A DNA stretch of 16,379 nt from an uncultured Collinsella sp. (GCA_902478825.1 CABSMK010000021.1:1-16379); one strand, 5' to 3'. Numbered from the stretch's first letter, positions 7,848 through 14,562 are shown. Notes: generated from the sequence alone by a model not told the origin. Numbers and translations: made by a program.

Positions 7848-8203
7848 AGCGATCCGATCGTTTGAGCGTTGTTTGGGCTAGAAAAGCTATCCGTTTCGGA
7901 AGTGCGGTGAAAAAGACAAGTAGGTCAGGCACAAGCGGTATTTAAGCCAACTTTATCAGGGGTTTTGTTGAAATAAAAGGACTTATGCTCGGGGGTAAGC
8001 AATTTTTCCCCGCACTTCCGAAAACGCGGTTGATCTGGTTCTTGCTAAAACGATTTAGCAGCGTCGGTTAAGGTGTGGGTTTGCCACCGGGCGAACACTT
8101 TTAGCGCTTGGGGCTTTATTTTTTGGGCCTCGGAGGGCGGATTTCGCGCTTTTGGTAATGAAATGGGTGCGTGCCATGCCGTGCGGTAGGCATCGGTGCA
8201 CAG
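7848..8203. other. Gene-free region upstream of the nuclease-like gene
   Basis: About 355 bases with no convincing gene, visibly richer in A+T than the flanking genes. It holds the 21-bp inverted repeat described separately (7894-8023) and a 7-bp palindrome, TGCTAAA-ACGA-TTTAGCA (8043-8060). There is also a weak hairpin, GTTTGCC/GGCGAAC with one wobble, near 8080-8096. Short open frames here overlap the pyk terminator or lack ribosome sites. Confidence 0.6.
7894..8023. repeat. Inverted repeat pair, 21-bp arms about 90 bp apart
   Basis: Left arm 7894-7914 begins TTTCGGAAGTGCGG and ends in AAAAA; right arm 8003-8023 is its reverse complement at 20 of 21 positions (14-bp perfect core, one mismatch, then A5/T5). 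The arms enclose 88 A+T-richer bases that themselves contain CTTTAT (7951-7956) and ATAAAAG (7973-7979). No target-site duplication is obvious. It could be a short mobile or extragenic repeat element, or a paired binding site; no gene lies inside. Confidence 0.65.
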
Positions 8204-8240
8204 AAAAAGGGCCCGGAAGGCAATGCCTTCCGGGCCCTTT
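8204..8240 (-). terminator. Intrinsic terminator of pyk
   Basis: A perfect 13-bp stem GGGCCCGGAAGGC (8209-8221) / GCCTTCCGGGCCC (8225-8237), extended by AAA/TTT. On the minus strand it is followed by TTTTT (the A run at 8204-8208). It sits 29 bases past the pyk stop. Confidence 0.93.
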
Positions 8241-8268
8241 GCAATGCAAATCTGCTTGCAAGTGCGAT

Positions 8269-9729
8269 TTAGCGCACCTGAGCGACGTAAGCGACGTTGG
8301 TCGAGGAGACCTTGTCCTCGAGCTGGACGCTCATGCGGGGATCGCCGGCGGTAGCGACGGTCAAATCGCCAGTCTTGACGTAGCCGAGCTCCTTAGCGGT
8401 CTCGATCGCCTTGACGATCGTGCCGTTGACGGTGCCCTGGGTAATCTCTGCCTGGTGCGGGATGACGCCCCAGTACATGATCATCTGCTGGACGGCCCAC
8501 TCGTGGCGGGAGAACGCGCAGATCGGCATGTTGGGACGGAAGTGCGAGATCAGGCGGGCAGTACGACCAGTGGTCGTCGGCACGGTGATGCACTTGGCGC
8601 CAACGGTGGTGGCCATGTTCACAGCGGACATACCCACAACGTTATTGACGACGCGGGTGCCGTGAGCGTCAGCCGGAACCTCGAGTGGAGCGTGAGCCGG
8701 GAGGTACTTCTCGGTCTCGAGAGCAATGCTGGCCTGCATCTTGACGGCCTCGACCGGGTACTTACCGGCAGCGGACTCGCCAGAGAGCATAACGGCGTCG
8801 GTGCCGTCGTAAATGGCGTTAGCAACGTCGGCAACCTCGGCGCGCGTCGGGCGCGGGTTCTGCTGCATGGAGTCGAGCATCTGCGTAGCGGTGATAACGG
8901 GCTTGTAGGCCGCGTTGCACTTAGCGATGATCTCCTTTTGGATGTGTGGAACGAGCTCGGGCTTGATCTCGATGCCCAGGTCGCCACGGGCGACCATGAT
9001 GCCGTCGGAAGCCTCGAGGATCTCGTCGAAGTTCTCGACGCCCAGGGCGCACTCGATCTTCGGGAAGATTGTCACGTGCTCGCCACCGTTCTCGCGGCAA
9101 AGCTTGCGAATGCCGCGGACGGACTCGCCGTCACGGATGAAGGAAGCGGCGATGTAGTCGATGTTCTCGGTCAGGCCAAAGAGGATGTCCTGACGATCGC
9201 GCTCGGTGATAGCGGGCAGCGAGATGTTGACGTTGGGCATGTTGACGCCCTTGCGCTCGCCGATCAGGCCGTCGTTCTTAACGACGCAGGTCATGTCCTG
9301 GCCGTCGACGGACTCGACCTCGAGGGCAACCAGGCCGTCATCGATCAGGATAAGGGAGCCCTTCTCGACTTCGGAGGGCAGAGCCAGGTAGTCGAGGGAG
9401 ATGTGCTCAGAGGTGCCGTGGAAATCCTCGGACGTGGGCTGAGCGGTGACGACGATCTTATCGCCGGTCTTGACGGCAACCTTCTTGCCATCGACCAGAA
9501 GGCCGGTGCGGACCTCGGGGCCCTTGGTGTCGAGCAGGATGCCGACGGGCAGACCGAGCTCCTTGGAAATACGACGGACGCGCTCGATGCGACCGTGGTG
9601 CTCGTCGTAGGATCCGTGCGAGAAGTTAAAACGGGCGACGTTCATGCCCGCCTTGATCATCTCACGGATGGTCTCGTCGCTATCGCAGGCGGGACCCATG
9701 GTGCATACAATCTTGGTGCGCTTGTACAT
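8269..9729 (-). CDS. pyk: Pyruvate kinase
   Basis: 486 residues, full length for a bacterial pyruvate kinase without an extra C-terminal domain. It transfers phosphate from phosphoenolpyruvate to ADP in the last step of glycolysis. Visible motifs: NVARFNFSHG (R33, N35, S37, H38), LLDTKGPEVRTG (67-75), FPKIEC with catalytic K224 and Mg ligand E226, ARGDLGIE (247-254, D250), ITATQMLDSM (279-288), and the C-terminal allosteric-domain block TTTGRTARLIS. The ATG is preceded by GGAGGT (9734-9739 on the plus strand), with short spacing. It is transcribed alone, divergently from the Ca2+-ATPase, with its own promoter and terminator. Confidence 0.98.
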   Translation of the reverse strand: MYKRTKIVCTMGPACDSDETIREMIKAGMNVARFNFSHGSYDEHHGRIERVRRISKELGLPVGILLDTKGPEVRTGLLVDGKKVAVKTGDKIVVTAQPTSEDFHGTSEHISLDYLALPSEVEKGSLILIDDGLVALEVESVDGQDMTCVVKNDGLIGERKGVNMPNVNISLPAITERDRQDILFGLTENIDYIAASFIRDGESVRGIRKLCRENGGEHVTIFPKIECALGVENFDEILEASDGIMVARGDLGIEIKPELVPHIQKEIIAKCNAAYKPVITATQMLDSMQQNPRPTRAEVADVANAIYDGTDAVMLSGESAAGKYPVEAVKMQASIALETEKYLPAHAPLEVPADAHGTRVVNNVVGMSAVNMATTVGAKCITVPTTTGRTARLISHFRPNMPICAFSRHEWAVQQMIMYWGVIPHQAEITQGTVNGTIVKAIETAKELGYVKTGDLTVATAGDPRMSVQLEDKVSSTNVAYVAQVR

Positions 9730-9792
9730 TCAGACCTCCATCTGACATCGTCTTGCGCTGATAGATAAACCATAAGAAATAAAACTGAGATG

Positions 9793-9823
9793 ATTATAAC
9801 GAAATGCCGACCGAATACCCCAA
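9793..9823 (-). promoter_or_regulatory. Promoter of pyk
   Basis: On the minus strand a perfect TATAAT lies at 9798-9793. The best -35 is TTGGGG at 9823-9818 with a long 19-base spacer, so activation or a poor -35 is likely. Predicted start near 9786, giving a 5' leader of about 55 bases. Confidence 0.55.
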
Positions 9824-10023
9824 AAAATCGACCGTATGCCGAATTAGAAGTTCATTTTTTGCGGTAAAAACGGTATATGAAAAAACTTTATCAACCGTTC
9901 TGACCGCTGCTATCTGGGCGATATTTCAGTTTGACGATGCGCCGAAGAAAAAACGTTTTATCAATGTTGAGCATCACACGGTCTGCATCGTTGCACTCGA
10001 GCCGTGTTTCCAATTGGAATGTT
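9799..10023. other. A+T-rich divergent intergenic region between pyk and the Ca2+-ATPase
   Basis: No supported gene: a 75-codon open frame at 9804-10031 has no ribosome site, overlaps the pyk promoter and has an unconvincing composition. The region contains an imperfect direct repeat (9879-9899 and 9947-9968, both GAAAAAAC then TTTATCAA). It also has two CGACCG-ATxCC copies near 9808-9839 and a weak hairpin ACACGG (9976-9981) / CCGTGT (10002-10007). These could be regulator sites for either divergent gene. Confidence 0.5.
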
Positions 10024-10053
10024 TTGGCTAGGCGCGCCGCTTTGGGGTACCAT
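10024..10053 (+). promoter_or_regulatory. Candidate promoter of the Ca2+-ATPase transcript
   Basis: TTGGCT (10024-10029), an 18-base spacer and TACCAT (10048-10053). The match is moderate (4 of 6 in each box), but the predicted start at about 10060 falls exactly at the base of the first leader hairpin, which supports it. Confidence 0.45.
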
Positions 10054-10059
10054 AGCCCC

Positions 10060-10171
10060 ACTATCAACTGCCGCTCAGCACGGCAGCCTTGATGAGCCCT
10101 TGCCCTTCTCCTGGGAATTATGATCGGGCATCAATCTGCTGAGTGGCCCGAATCCCAGGAGGGGACTCTAT
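10060..10171 (+). promoter_or_regulatory. Structured 5' leader with kissing loops that buries the ribosome site (candidate riboswitch)
   Basis: Hairpin 1: ATCAA (10063-10067) with TTGAT (10089-10093), then CTGCCG (10068-10073) with CGGCAG (10081-10086), a CC bulge at 10087-10088 and the loop CTCAGCA (10074-10080). Hairpin 2: 10105-10116 with 10153-10164 (nine Watson-Crick pairs CTCCTGGGA/TCCCAGGAG, two G-U, one more C-G), an asymmetric internal loop (10117-10123 against A10152), TCGGGC (10124-10129) with GCCCGA (10146-10151), and a 16-base loop. Loop 2 contains TGCTGAG (10137-10143), the exact complement of the whole loop 1. The SD AGGAGGGG (10157-10164) is inside the hairpin 2 stem, so translation should be off in this fold. 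It lacks the signature bases I know for the yybP-ykoY manganese riboswitch. No ligand can be read from the sequence; a divalent cation is a guess from the gene downstream. Confidence 0.65.
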
Positions 10172-12853
10172 ATGCAAAAGGAATACCTGTCCGCCGCGGC
10201 GGAGGTACTCAGCGACCAAGGTGTCGATGAGAACCTCGGCCTGAGCAACGACGAGGCGTCGTCGCGCCTCGCCAAGACAGGCCCTAACAAGCTCGAGGAA
10301 GCCGAGAAGACGCCGTTGTGGAAGCGCTTCTTTGAGCAGATGGCCGACCCCATGGTCATCATGCTGATCGTTGCCGCCGTCATCAGCGCGCTCACGGGCA
10401 TGGTCAAGGGCGAGGCGGACTTTGCCGATGTCGCCATCATCATGTTCGTCGTTATCGTCAACTCGGTGCTGGGCGTGGTCCAGGAGGCTAAAAGCGAGGA
10501 GGCTCTCGAGGCCCTGCAGGAGATGAGCGCGGCGCAGTCCAAGGTGCTGCGCGACGGCAAGCTCGTGCACCTGCCGAGCGCCGAGCTCGTGCCTGGTGAC
10601 GTGATCATGCTCGAGGCGGGCGACTCCGTCCCGGCCGACTGCCGCGTGCTCGAGAGCGCCACGATGAAGATCGAAGAGGCTGCACTCACCGGCGAGTCCG
10701 TGCCGGTTGAGAAGCACACCAACGTGATTGAGCTCGCCGCGGGCACCGACGACGTGCCGCTCGGCGACCGCAAGAACATGTGTTATATGGGTTCCACCGT
10801 GGTGTACGGTCGCGGTCGCGCCGTCGTGGTCGGTACCGGTATGAACACCGAGATGGGCAAGATTGCCGGCGCCCTGGCCGAGGCCAAGGAAGAGCTCACG
10901 CCGTTGCAGGTGAAGCTCGCCGAGCTCAGCCGCATCCTTACCATCATGGTTATCGTCATCTGCGTCGTCATCTTTGGCGTTGACATCATCCGTCACGGCG
11001 TGGGCAACGTTCTTACTGACCCGACTGCCCTGCTCGACACCTTTATGGTTGCCGTCTCGCTCGCCGTCGCCGCCATCCCCGAGGGCCTGGTCGCCGTCGT
11101 GACCATCGTGCTTTCGCTCGGCGTGACCAAGATGGCCAAGCGCCAGGCAATTATCCGCAAGCTTTCTGCTGTCGAGACGCTCGGCTGCACGCAGACCATC
11201 TGCTCCGACAAGACCGGTACCCTTACCCAGAATAAGATGACCGTCGTCAAGCACGAGCTCGCTGCGCCCAAGGAGAAGTTCTTGGCCGGCATGGCGCTGT
11301 GCTCCGATGCCCAGTGGGACGAGGAGCTGGGCGAGGCCGTGGGCGAGCCGACCGAGTGTGCGCTCGTCAACGATGCCGGCAAGGCTGGTCTTACTGGCCT
11401 GACTGCCGAGCACCCGCGCGTGGGCGAGGCGCCGTTCGACTCGGGCCGTAAGATGATGTCCGTGGTCGTCGAGACCCTGGACGGCGAGTACGAGCAGTAC
11501 ACCAAGGGCGCGCCCGACGTGGTGATCGGCCTGTGCACCCATATCTACGAGGGCGATAAGGTCGTCCCCCTGACCGAGGAGCGTCGCGCCGAGCTCGTGG
11601 CAGCCAACAAGGCCATGGCCGACGAGGCCCTGCGCGTGCTGGCGCTGGCGAGCCGCACCTACACCGAGGTTCCCGCCGACTGCAGCCCCGCTGCGCTCGA
11701 GCATGACCTGGTTTTCTGCGGTCTGTCCGGCATGATTGACCCGGTCCGCCCCGAGGTGGCCGACGCTATCCGCGAGGCGCACGACGCCGGTATCCGCACC
11801 GTCATGATCACGGGCGACCACATCGACACCGCCGTGGCCATCGCCAAGCAGCTGGGCATCGTCGCCGATCGCAGCCAGGCTATCACCGGTGCCGACCTCG
11901 ACCGCATGAGCGACGAGGAGCTCGACGCGCACATCGAGGACTACGGCGTGTACGCCCGCGTCCAGCCCGAGCACAAGACGCGCATCGTCGAGGCTTGGAA
12001 GTCGCGCGACCAGATCGTCGCCATGACGGGCGACGGCGTCAACGATGCCCCGTCCATCAAGCGCGCCGACATCGGCGTGGGCATGGGCATCACCGGCACC
12101 GACGTTACCAAGAACGTTGCCGACATGGTGCTTGCCGACGACAACTTCGCCACCATCATCGGTGCCTGCGAAGAGGGCCGTCGCATCTACGACAACATCC
12201 GCAAGGTCATCCAGTTCCTGCTTTCGGCCAACCTTGCCGAGGTCTTCTCGGTGTTCATCGCCACGCTCATCGGTTTTACCATCTTCCAGCCGGTGCAGCT
12301 GCTGTGGGTGAACCTGGTTACCGACTGCTTCCCTGCGCTCGCGCTGGGCATGGAGGACGCCGAGGGCGACATCATGAAGCGCAAGCCGCGCAACGCCAAG
12401 GACGGTGTCTTTGCCGGACATATGGGTCTGGACTGCGTGGTCCAGGGCCTGATCATCACCGTGCTGGTGCTGGCGAGCTTCTTTGTGGGCGTGTACTTTG
12501 ACATGGGCTACATCCACATCGCCGATATGATTGCCGGCAATGCCGACGAGGAAGGTGTGATGATGGCGTTCATCACGCTCAACATGGTCGAGATTTTCCA
12601 CTGCTTCAATATGCGCAGCCGTCGTGCGTCGCTGTTCACCATGAAGAAGCAGAACAAGTGGCTGTGGGCTTCTGCCGCGCTGGCACTGGTGTTGACGGTG
12701 ATCGTGACCGTGCAGCCGACGCTTGCCGAGATGTTCTTCGGCCCTGTGACGCTTGAACTCAAGGGCGTTCTTGCCGCGCTGGGCCTGGCCTTCCTGATCA
12801 TCCCGCTGATGGAGATCTACAAGGCGATCATGCGCGCGGTCGAGAAGGAGTAA
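10172..12853 (+). CDS. P2A-type calcium-translocating P-type ATPase
   Basis: 893 residues. It uses ATP to expel Ca2+ (possibly Mn2+) across the membrane. Order: N-terminal cation-ATPase domain (SNDEASSRLAKTGPN), M1-M2, actuator domain with TGES (173-176), M3-M4 with AAIPEGL (E304), phosphorylation loop DKTGT (D346), nucleotide-binding domain with KGAPD, hinge TGDGVNDAPS (619-628), then M5-M10. Compared with SERCA, all cation ligands appear kept: E304 (E309), N687 and E690 (N768/E771), N714, T717 and D718 (N796/T799/D800), and E807 in M8 (E908). This suggests two Ca2+ sites rather than the single site of PMCA-type or LMCA1-type pumps. The ATG follows AGGAGG with normal spacing, but that SD is buried in the leader hairpin. 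Monocistronic; a terminator follows at 13012-13046. Ca2+ as substrate is inferred from the residues. Confidence 0.93.
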   Translation: MQKEYLSAAAEVLSDQGVDENLGLSNDEASSRLAKTGPNKLEEAEKTPLWKRFFEQMADPMVIMLIVAAVISALTGMVKGEADFADVAIIMFVVIVNSVLGVVQEAKSEEALEALQEMSAAQSKVLRDGKLVHLPSAELVPGDVIMLEAGDSVPADCRVLESATMKIEEAALTGESVPVEKHTNVIELAAGTDDVPLGDRKNMCYMGSTVVYGRGRAVVVGTGMNTEMGKIAGALAEAKEELTPLQVKLAELSRILTIMVIVICVVIFGVDIIRHGVGNVLTDPTALLDTFMVAVSLAVAAIPEGLVAVVTIVLSLGVTKMAKRQAIIRKLSAVETLGCTQTICSDKTGTLTQNKMTVVKHELAAPKEKFLAGMALCSDAQWDEELGEAVGEPTECALVNDAGKAGLTGLTAEHPRVGEAPFDSGRKMMSVVVETLDGEYEQYTKGAPDVVIGLCTHIYEGDKVVPLTEERRAELVAANKAMADEALRVLALASRTYTEVPADCSPAALEHDLVFCGLSGMIDPVRPEVADAIREAHDAGIRTVMITGDHIDTAVAIAKQLGIVADRSQAITGADLDRMSDEELDAHIEDYGVYARVQPEHKTRIVEAWKSRDQIVAMTGDGVNDAPSIKRADIGVGMGITGTDVTKNVADMVLADDNFATIIGACEEGRRIYDNIRKVIQFLLSANLAEVFSVFIATLIGFTIFQPVQLLWVNLVTDCFPALALGMEDAEGDIMKRKPRNAKDGVFAGHMGLDCVVQGLIITVLVLASFFVGVYFDMGYIHIADMIAGNADEEGVMMAFITLNMVEIFHCFNMRSRRASLFTMKKQNKWLWASAALALVLTVIVTVQPTLAEMFFGPVTLELKGVLAALGLAFLIIPLMEIYKAIMRAVEKE

Positions 12854-12864
12854 CGTTCTCGTCC

Positions 12865-12952
12865 GGGCCCGCCCCACGCCCTTTCTCCCTCACTGGTCCT
12901 CGCGCTTCGCGCTGCGGGATCGTTCGGGAGAAAGGGCTTCCGGGGCGGGCCC
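12865..12952. repeat. Long extragenic palindrome after the Ca2+-ATPase gene
   Basis: Two nested perfect arms: GGGCCCGCCCC (12865-12875) with GGGGCGGGCCC (12942-12952), and GCCCTTTCTCCC (12878-12889) with GGGAGAAAGGGC (12926-12937), separated by AC on one side and TTCC on the other. The 36-base apex contains its own CGCG-CTT-CGCG hairpin (12901-12911). No T tract follows, so it is not a classical terminator. It resembles a REP-type extragenic element or an mRNA 3'-end stabiliser. Confidence 0.7.
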
Positions 12953-13011
12953 TGCGGTATCCTTGCTGGCTTTTCTCCCGTGCGGATGAAAAGGGCTGAG
13001 GGAAAGTTTGT

Positions 13012-13046
13012 GAGCCGATCGAGCGTTTGCTCGACCGGCTCTTTTT
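13012..13046 (+). terminator. Intrinsic terminator downstream of the Ca2+-ATPase gene
   Basis: GAGCCGATCGAGC (13012-13024) pairs with GCTCGACCGGCTC (13029-13041) with one A-C mismatch, loop GTTT, followed by TTTTT (13042-13046). Confidence 0.92.
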
Positions 13047-13083
13047 GATTTAGGGCTTTGCCCGGCCAGCTCTTTTTGATTTA
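13038..13083 (+). repeat. Direct repeat of the terminator tail
   Basis: GCTCTTTTTGATTTA occurs at 13038-13052 and again at 13069-13083, a 31-base offset. The first copy is the distal arm and T tract of the terminator. The second has only a small GGGC-TTT-GCCC hairpin (13053-13063) before it and runs into the candidate -10 of rsgA. Confidence 0.75.
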
Positions 13084-13087
13084 AAAT
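13058..13087 (+). promoter_or_regulatory. Candidate promoter of rsgA
   Basis: TTGCCC (13058-13063), an 18-base spacer and TAAAAT (13082-13087), about 40 bases before the GTG start. Reasonable boxes in the only gap between the preceding terminator and rsgA. Confidence 0.45.
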
Positions 13088-13125
13088 ACCTGCTCAGTTG
13101 TGATTTATGGTGCTGGGAGGCGCTT

Positions 13126-14310
13126 GTGGGCAAGGCTAAGGCTAAGGCGAAGAAAAAGACGACGGGGGCGCGGGCTAAGCGCGATCGTCGTCGGAAGCTC
13201 GCGACCGAGGCTCCCGTATCTGCTGAGGAGCTGCTGGCAAGCGTGCCGGGGCTTGACGCGCTGCAGGACGTTCCGGCGTTTGATGACCTGCCAGTCGATG
13301 AAACCCAGCAGACTGCCTTTGATGATTTCTGCGCACATGCTGAGGAGCCCGAGCAGATGCAGCTTGGCGCCGTGGTGCGCTTAGATCGCGGGTTTCCGCT
13401 GGTGGTGACGGCCGACGATACCTTTCGTGCCGAGCATGCCGTGGGGTTTGCCAAGTCGCGCGGCGAGGACGAGGTGCTGCTGCCCGCCGTGGGCGACCGT
13501 GTGGCGGTGCGCCGCGCTCCCGGGCACGATATGGGCGTGATTGAGTGCGTGCTGCCGCGCCGTACGAGCTTTGAGCGTTGGCGCGGCCGTGCCCGCGGAG
13601 AGCGTCAGGTGCTCTGCTCCAACGTGGATTGCGTGCTAATCGTGCAGGCGCTCGGTGCCGGTGAGGTGCTGCTCGACCGCGTGGCGCGCTCGCTGGTGTT
13701 GGCGCTCGACTGCGATGCCGAGCCGGTGGTGGTACTCACCAAAGTTGACCGCTGCGATGCCGAGGAGCTCGAGCGCGATCTGGACCGCGTGCGCCGCCTG
13801 GTGGGCCCGGACGTGCGCGTGATCGTGACGTCCTCTGCCGAGGGCCGCGGCCTGGACGAGGTCCGTGCCTGCGTGCCCGCCGGGAGCTGCGCCATGATTC
13901 TGGGCGAGTCGGGTGCCGGCAAGTCGACGCTGCTCAATGCACTGCTGGGCCACGATACGTTGGCGACTGGCGGTGTGCGCGAACGCGACGACCAGGGCCG
14001 TCACACTACCGTCGCGCGCGTGATGGTGGCACTGCCGGGCGACGCCGGCGTGATCGCCGATGCCCCGGGCCTGCGCAGCTTACCGCTCGTGGGTCACGAG
14101 CGGGGTCTGGCGCGCGCCTTCCCCGAGATTGTCGAGGCATCGCGCGCGTGCCGGTTTGGCGATTGCACGCATACCCATGAGCCGGGTTGTGCCGTTCGCG
14201 AGGCCGAGGACGCCGGGCAGATCGACAGCCTGCGTTTGGAAACGTTCCAAAACCTGGCGTCATCCATGCGCGTGAGTGCTCAAATGCTCGATCCCGATGT
14301 CCATCTGTAA
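13126..14310 (+). CDS. rsgA: Ribosome small-subunit-dependent GTPase A
   Basis: 394 residues. It checks and releases factors during late 30S maturation. The GTPase motifs appear in the permuted order typical of RsgA: G4 LTKVD (about 205-209), G1 GESGAGKST (about 264-272), G2 around DDQGRHTT, G3 DAPG. An OB-fold region precedes them (LGAVVRLDRGFPLVV and following), and the C-terminal zinc knuckle CRFGDCTHTHEPGCAV has the Cys/His ligands. The N-terminus carries a Lys/Ala/Arg-rich tail (first 25 residues) and an acidic linker to about 80, making it longer than the usual 290-350; the basic tail may help rRNA binding (inference). The GTG start is set by GGGAGG (13115-13120), five bases upstream. 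Transcribed alone, with a terminator just after. Confidence 0.95.
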   Translation: MGKAKAKAKKKTTGARAKRDRRRKLATEAPVSAEELLASVPGLDALQDVPAFDDLPVDETQQTAFDDFCAHAEEPEQMQLGAVVRLDRGFPLVVTADDTFRAEHAVGFAKSRGEDEVLLPAVGDRVAVRRAPGHDMGVIECVLPRRTSFERWRGRARGERQVLCSNVDCVLIVQALGAGEVLLDRVARSLVLALDCDAEPVVVLTKVDRCDAEELERDLDRVRRLVGPDVRVIVTSSAEGRGLDEVRACVPAGSCAMILGESGAGKSTLLNALLGHDTLATGGVRERDDQGRHTTVARVMVALPGDAGVIADAPGLRSLPLVGHERGLARAFPEIVEASRACRFGDCTHTHEPGCAVREAEDAGQIDSLRLETFQNLASSMRVSAQMLDPDVHL

Positions 14311-14327
14311 TTGATTTTTCCTATGAC

Positions 14328-14362
14328 AGCCGTCTTCCAACTGTTCGGGAGACGGCTTTTTT
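14328..14362 (+). terminator. Intrinsic terminator of rsgA
   Basis: AGCCGTCTTCC (14328-14338) pairs with GGGAGACGGCT (14347-14357), 11 pairs with one wobble, loop AACTGTTC, then six T (14357-14362). It starts 18 bases after the stop. Confidence 0.94.
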
Positions 14363-14400
14363 GCTGCGAAAAAGCCTCGAAACATGCAGTTTGCTGACGT

Positions 14401-14452
14401 GCTGACCAAAACCTTGCCACGAGTTTGACGGGCTGGTTAGTTTTTGGTCAGC
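14401..14452. promoter_or_regulatory. Inverted repeat upstream of the pilus genes
   Basis: GCTGACCAAAA (14401-14411) and TTTTGGTCAGC (14442-14452) are perfect 11-bp inverted repeats 30 bases apart. A partial copy GCTGAC lies at 14393-14398, and another CTGACCA at 14502-14508. A TTGACA hexamer (14460-14465) follows directly, but no good -10 is seen 16-18 bases beyond it. No T tract, so not a terminator. It may be a paired binding site for a regulator of the Tad genes. Confidence 0.5.
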
Positions 14453-14562
14453 GATTGGTTTGACATCGAAAACCGAGATCGCGATTGCGCCGCTTTGCAC
14501 TCTGACCACCCAGACAATGGTGGTACGGGCATTCGCCCGGCACTGCCATGAGAGGAGCGGCC

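Noticed and set aside
8152..9768. A 538-codon plus-strand open frame antisense to pyk
   Set aside because: It would be read through the perfect pyk terminator hairpin, has a biased composition and no SD; pyk is certain on the other strand.
9804..10031. A 75-codon plus-strand open frame between pyk and the Ca2+-ATPase
   Set aside because: No ribosome site, overlaps the pyk promoter region, and ends inside the candidate ATPase promoter; no recognisable sequence.
10092..10142. A 16-codon leader peptide (ATG 10092 to TGA 10140) inside the ATPase leader
   Set aside because: No SD precedes it, and its codons show no run of a single amino acid as in attenuation peptides; the RNA-structure explanation accounts for the region better.
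10060..10171. yybP-ykoY manganese riboswitch
   Set aside because: Expected because the gene encodes a cation pump, but I could not find the conserved loop segments of that class (the GGGGAGUAG-type and GCGAGACC-type stretches); the visible fold is two hairpins with kissing loops. A covariance-model search would settle it.
10118..12877. A 919-codon minus-strand open frame antisense to the Ca2+-ATPase gene
   Set aside because: Same mirror effect; His/Asp/Gly-rich product with no domain, and it would run through the ATPase leader and past both gene ends.
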